From Solobacterium sp. (GTDB lineage: Bacteria > Bacillota_I > Bacilli_A > Erysipelotrichales > Erysipelotrichaceae), in the NCBI GenBank assembly GCA_016291725.1, contig JAEEYJ010000205.1:1-16117 (forward strand): 16,117 bases of DNA. Direction: 5' to 3'. The notes under the pieces are model-generated. The model saw only the letters and a program-made list of their open reading frames with translations. It had not been told where the DNA came from and did no database searches. A program made the translations under genes and the position numbers. This document shows, piece by piece, positions 13,122-16,117 of the stretch. Numbering within the stretch: the stretch's first letter is position 1; the number at the start of each line of letters is the position of its first letter.

Positions 13122-13930
13122 GGTTTTCCTCCCTTGTTCAGGCGGTAGGCTTCGCTCTCTGCATAGACCAGAGCGGCCCCTTCCGCCAGTGATTTCTTTG
13201 CCAGTGCAATTTCCTTCTCCGAATCGTATCCCCGGGTACGCTCACACTTGTCCGCAATGTACAGGATCCGGTCCAGTCTGCTTTTCCCTGTACCGAGTGT
13301 ATGGTTCCGGATGGCTTCCAGCATCCTCCGGTCGGTAATGCCTGTTTCCTGCTTCAGCCAGACTGCGGCGGTGGATGCGTGCCATACCTTCGGACTCATG
13401 TTCAGCAGTTCCGGATCATGAATCTCCAGGATCTTCCTGCCCCACTCCTCACTCCGGTTCTTAGTGATATCATGCAGCATTCCTGCCCGCCATGCAAGCT
13501 CTTCATCCACACCGGAAGCCTGTGCCAGTTCCCGGCAGAGATCCGCGACGGCCCGGGAATGCGCTGCCCTTTTCTTTTTGCAGTTGGCATCGAGCATTTC
13601 TTCCAGGTAATGCCCTTTCTCCACCAGCATCTTCCGGATGCCGCAGGCTGCCAGGCGGAAGATGCCGCTGCGCACTTCTTCCTCATCCACTGCCGGCATG
13701 TCCTCCTCAAATACAGCCCCGGAAACAGCGTTTCCGCACGCAATGCGCCGGTACGGCATCAATGCCCGCTTCAGCAGACGCATGCGCTCGGAACGTGCCA
13801 GAACGCCCTTCTTCGAAGGCACCAGGATCAACAGATCCAGACGCTGCTCTCTGCGGACCCTTTTGGCATATTCCAGTTCTTTCTGCGTAATGGGATCATA
13901 GGAACCGTACAGTATCCCGGTCCGGTTCAT
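13118..13930 (-). CDS. yqeK: Fusion of a degenerate, shortened NadD-like domain with HD-domain Ap4A hydrolase YqeK
   Basis: One 270-residue frame joins two genes that are separate neighbours in most Bacillota. Residues 121-265 are YqeK: HD-fold ligands H124, H153-D154, H184, H210 and D227 (AHSRAV, MLHDITKN, WHAS, RNHT, ADKCE) are all present, so symmetrical Ap4A hydrolysis is likely intact. Residues 1-110 look like nicotinate-nucleotide adenylyltransferase remnants: GILYGSYDPIT keeps the GSxDPI start, but the family HxGH nucleotide-binding motif is replaced by T15-Q-K-E18, and the late ISSTxIR motif by VDEEEVRSG. The domain is about 110 residues instead of about 190, so its middle is missing. 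It should be inactive for NaMN adenylylation. Start and stop overlap yhbY and rsfS by 4 bp each, with no sign of a sequencing frameshift. Confidence 0.88.
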   Translation of the reverse strand: MNRTGILYGSYDPITQKELEYAKRVRREQRLDLLILVPSKKGVLARSERMRLLKRALMPYRRIACGNAVSGAVFEEDMPAVDEEEVRSGIFRLAACGIRKMLVEKGHYLEEMLDANCKKKRAAHSRAVADLCRELAQASGVDEELAWRAGMLHDITKNRSEEWGRKILEIHDPELLNMSPKVWHASTAAVWLKQETGITDRRMLEAIRNHTLGTGKSRLDRILYIADKCERTRGYDSEKEIALAKKSLAEGAALVYAESEAYRLNKGGKP

Positions 13931-14217
13931 GGCAGCAGGATCCTCGGCTCCTTTGCCTTCCGGTACAGAACGATGTTGTGCCCGATGATCTGGACGATCT
14001 CACTCTTTGTATTCATTGCCAGATCAAACGCCAGTTCCTTCGGGTCCTCCGCTACCGTACGCAGGATCCGGATCTTGATCAGTTCATGCACACGCAGTGC
14101 ATCATCCACCATGTAGATCAGATTATCGCTCAGACCGTCCTTGCCGATCTGGAACATCGCGTTCCGCGTTGATGCCAGACCCCGCAGATAGCGCTTCTGC
14201 TTTCCTGTCAGCCTCAT
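13927..14217 (-). CDS. yhbY: Ribosome assembly RNA-binding protein YhbY (CRM domain)
   Basis: Single-domain CRM protein associated with 50S precursor assembly; 96 residues, normal size. The family marks are LTGKQKRYLRGLA at the N-terminus, the GxxG RNA-binding loop in QIGKDGLSDN (23-32), ALRVHELIKIRIL, and the closing VQIIGHNIVLYR. Its ATG overlaps the yqeH stop (ATGA) and its stop overlaps the next start in the same way. Position between yqeH and the nadD/yqeK fusion corresponds to yqeI in B. subtilis; aroE, present there, is absent here. Confidence 0.96.
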   Translation of the reverse strand: MRLTGKQKRYLRGLASTRNAMFQIGKDGLSDNLIYMVDDALRVHELIKIRILRTVAEDPKELAFDLAMNTKSEIVQIIGHNIVLYRKAKEPRILLP

Positions 14218-15266
14218 ATCATTGCCCTCCTGAATGTCACATTTACACCCTTTGGTGCCTTAACCCGGACAGAAGATACCTTCCCGGATATACAGACCCA
14301 CCCGAGCCCTTCAATCACAATATCGGTCTTCTCACCCTGCAGTGCATGGTTCCGGCTGCTGAATTCCCTGGCAGCCGGTACAGGCAGGAAGTCCTTTCCC
14401 AGGTGTTCCTTCCAGATCCTTTCCCCGTTCTCTGCCTTTGTACGGTGCAGCTTCAGCCTCCCGCTGAGCCAGAACACCGCGGACGCACCTTCACAGCCCA
14501 GCAGATACACCTGCGCCAGACCGCCGATGCTGAAGCACTGATCGCTCGAAAGCTGGTATACCTGCGGCTTTACGGTCCAGGATGGCAGAATGGTCTTCAG
14601 ATCCTTTTCATCGACCGCATTGATCATACTGCCGCGCACTTCTATGCCCGGCGTATCCGTACAGACAATGCCGTCGATCTCAATGTCATTGAAATCCAGG
14701 GTTGTCCCTGGCCAGCGGCTGCTCGTCAGTACGTCCGAACCGATCAGCCGGTTCAGCAGTGTACTCTTTCCTGAGTTCGCCTTGCCCAGCACAACAACCC
14801 TGCCGCCGTCCGCGTACGTACGGATCGCTTCCTTGACTTCCTCCGCGCATTCCGGCCTGTCCATGGCACTGAAGATCAAGCGGCGTACGGGGACGCCGTA
14901 GTCCTTCATCCTCTCCAGGACAAAGCGGGCCAGCTTTTCCTCCTTGATGTCATCCGGCAGCAGATCGCGCTTCGTGCATACCAGGATGATATCCTTTCCG
15001 GCAAGCCTCCTCGCCAGACCGGGAATCATGCCGGCTTCGAAATCAAACAGATCCACGACCCAGACCACCGCTGCGTCCATGGCTTCCACTCTGGCCAGTA
15101 CGGCATCCGGATCAATGCCTTCCCGCATGGAGAAAACCGGATCCGCATAGTGGATCAGCCGGAAACAGCGCTGGCAGTAGTCACTGTCCTCCTTCGGGGT
15201 ATAACCAGGGAGGTTTTTATCGGTATGCTGCAGCAGGGCGCCGCAGCCTCTGCATACCCGCGTCAC
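14214..15266 (-). CDS. yqeH: Ribosome biogenesis GTPase YqeH (circularly permuted)
   Basis: GTPase needed for 30S subunit maturation; 350 residues. An N-terminal zinc finger uses C5, C8, C31 and C34. The G motifs occur in permuted order: G4 TKRD at 98-101, G5 SA at 133-134, G1 GKANSGKST at 161-169, G2 within RWPGTT (about 185-189) and G3 DTPG at 204-207. A C-terminal beta-rich domain follows. The start is a GTG (15264-15266) overlapping the upstream parC stop as GTGA, with no strong Shine-Dalgarno, so translation is probably coupled to parC. The VCRGCG finger at residue 4 fits the family N-terminus. The gene is first among the ribosome-assembly genes in this operon. Confidence 0.96.
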   Translation of the reverse strand: MTRVCRGCGALLQHTDKNLPGYTPKEDSDYCQRCFRLIHYADPVFSMREGIDPDAVLARVEAMDAAVVWVVDLFDFEAGMIPGLARRLAGKDIILVCTKRDLLPDDIKEEKLARFVLERMKDYGVPVRRLIFSAMDRPECAEEVKEAIRTYADGGRVVVLGKANSGKSTLLNRLIGSDVLTSSRWPGTTLDFNDIEIDGIVCTDTPGIEVRGSMINAVDEKDLKTILPSWTVKPQVYQLSSDQCFSIGGLAQVYLLGCEGASAVFWLSGRLKLHRTKAENGERIWKEHLGKDFLPVPAAREFSSRNHALQGEKTDIVIEGLGWVCISGKVSSVRVKAPKGVNVTFRRAMI

Positions 15267-16117
15267 AGCAGTCTCAGCTGCTCAGGCGGATTGTCCTGAG
15301 CCTCCTTCTCTACGATCCGGCACTCCGGGATGCCCTTGATGCGGTACCATCCTTCCTTCAGTGCCAGCGGTGTGCTGAAGGTGGTATCGGTTGTTTTGAT
15401 GGGAACGTCCCCTGCCCGCAGTATTGTTTCTTCCTCCGAGAAGAACTTCAGCATACTGCCGGCAGTCACCGGAAGCACTTCCTTCATTTCCTGCGGGTTG
15501 GTCTTGATCTTTTTGGCGATCAGGCTGCCCTTGATCGGACGGTTGCCGCTGAAGATCTCTTCTGTCTTCACCCGCTTCATCTGTCCGCTCTTCGTTATGT
15601 ACAGCAGAGCGCCGGTATTTTCACTGAACGCGCAGGCTGCCGCAAGATGGTCGCCCTTGCCCGGATTCATCGCCTTGACGCCGCGGGAACGCAGTCCCAT
15701 GGCCGGGATGTCCGCCAGCGCGTACTGGCAGCTGAAGCCTTCCGCAGATACGACCGCAATCCGTTCGCCCGGACAGGCCGGGAAAGCATCGAGCATTTCC
15801 TCTCCGGCCGCCAGATTCATGCAGGTGGAAACCGCACTGGCCCGGTTGACCTGGAACTGTTCCACCAGGGTACGCTTGATCTGCCCCAGGGAGGATACTG
15901 TTACAATGCTCGCACCGGTATCGAAGTTCGGCACCAGGAGCGCGGAGACGATCTTATCGTCGCCGCTGATCTTCATGTACTTGTTGAGATGGGCTCCGGT
16001 ATCCTTCCATTTGAACTCATCGATCTTCCACACCGGCAGATAGGCAAAGTTGCCCTTTGAGGTAAACAGCAGCATCGTATCGAGCGTATCCGCCTCTGCC
16101 GTGCCGACCAGTACATC
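15263..16117 (-). CDS. parC: DNA topoisomerase IV subunit A, C-terminal 284 residues (5' part outside window)
   Basis: ParC cleaves and rejoins DNA in the decatenating topoisomerase IV. Only the C-terminal beta-propeller and tail are inside. Repeated blade motifs are visible: LLFTSKGNFAYLPVWKID, VTVSSLGQIKRT, AVVSAEGFSCQYALADIP, GLRSRGVKAMNPGKGD and YITKSGQMKRVKTEEI. The spacing and FAYLPVWKIDEFKWKDTGAHLNKY segment resemble Gram-positive ParC more than GyrA, and no GyrA-box is seen; assignment to ParC over GyrA is fairly secure but the catalytic half is not available. The frame is open to the window edge; an internal ATG at 16073-16075 is within the propeller and is not the real start. The stop overlaps the yqeH GTG. 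Confidence 0.9.
   Translation of the reverse strand, partial: DVLVGTAEADTLDTMLLFTSKGNFAYLPVWKIDEFKWKDTGAHLNKYMKISGDDKIVSALLVPNFDTGASIVTVSSLGQIKRTLVEQFQVNRASAVSTCMNLAAGEEMLDAFPACPGERIAVVSAEGFSCQYALADIPAMGLRSRGVKAMNPGKGDHLAAACAFSENTGALLYITKSGQMKRVKTEEIFSGNRPIKGSLIAKKIKTNPQEMKEVLPVTAGSMLKFFSEEETILRAGDVPIKTTDTTFSTPLALKEGWYRIKGIPECRIVEKEAQDNPPEQLRLL

Noticed and set aside
13118..13930. Sequencing frameshift as the cause of the NadD-YqeK fusion
   Set aside because: The frame is continuous, both ends overlap neighbours by the same ATGA, and NadD is missing its middle rather than being split between frames.
1..16117. Mobile elements, CRISPR arrays, tRNA genes, prophage genes or defence islands
   Set aside because: No transposase, integrase, regularly spaced direct repeats, tRNA cloverleaf or phage/defence domain was seen; gene order is that of a conserved core chromosome.

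Overview
This window is ordinary chromosomal core from a Bacillota (Firmicutes) bacterium of fairly high G+C. Gene order and protein style suggest the Erysipelotrichia/Mollicutes side of the phylum. The evidence is classic low-GC Gram-positive neighbourhoods (pgsA-recA-rny; gpsB-rnpB next to recU-ponA and nth-dnaD; yqeH-yhbY-nadD/yqeK-rsfS), a type-B-like RNase P RNA, and RNase Y, GpsB, RecU and DnaD, all hallmarks of Bacillota. No mobile element, CRISPR array, tRNA or prophage was seen.

Layout. 1-2100 (minus): the 5' part of miaB, a 57-residue 2[4Fe-4S] ferredoxin, and a six-helix voltage-gated potassium channel, each apparently its own transcription unit. 2100-5520 (minus): rny, recA and pgsA; rny and recA each end in a rho-independent terminator with nearly the same stem. 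5613-7383 (minus): a PfkB-family fructokinase, the RNase P RNA gene rnpB and the division protein gene gpsB; rnpB begins at the base after the gpsB stop codon. 7442-11007 (plus): recU overlapping ponA (bifunctional PBP1A), diverging from gpsB. 11022-12154 (minus): dnaD-nth, converging on ponA through a shared terminator. 12223-12759 (plus): an unrecognised membrane-anchored thioredoxin-like protein, diverging from dnaD. 12774-16117 (minus): an operon of parC (3' part), yqeH, yhbY, a shortened NadD domain fused to YqeK, and rsfS, each junction overlapping by 4 bp.

Function. The genes cover cell-wall growth and division (ponA, gpsB), recombination, repair and replication (recU, recA, nth, dnaD, parC), RNA processing and decay (rnpB, rny, miaB), phospholipid synthesis (pgsA) and ribosome assembly or silencing (yqeH, yhbY, rsfS, with the Ap4A hydrolase YqeK).

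Most worth a second look: the eroded, internally shortened NadD domain fused to YqeK; several start codons only 6-9 nt after a strong -10 box with no Shine-Dalgarno, suggesting leaderless mRNAs; the PBP1A tail with two Cys-loop repeats and a PASTA-like end; and very compact gene ends in which stop codons sit inside terminator loops. No wholly new multi-gene system is evident.
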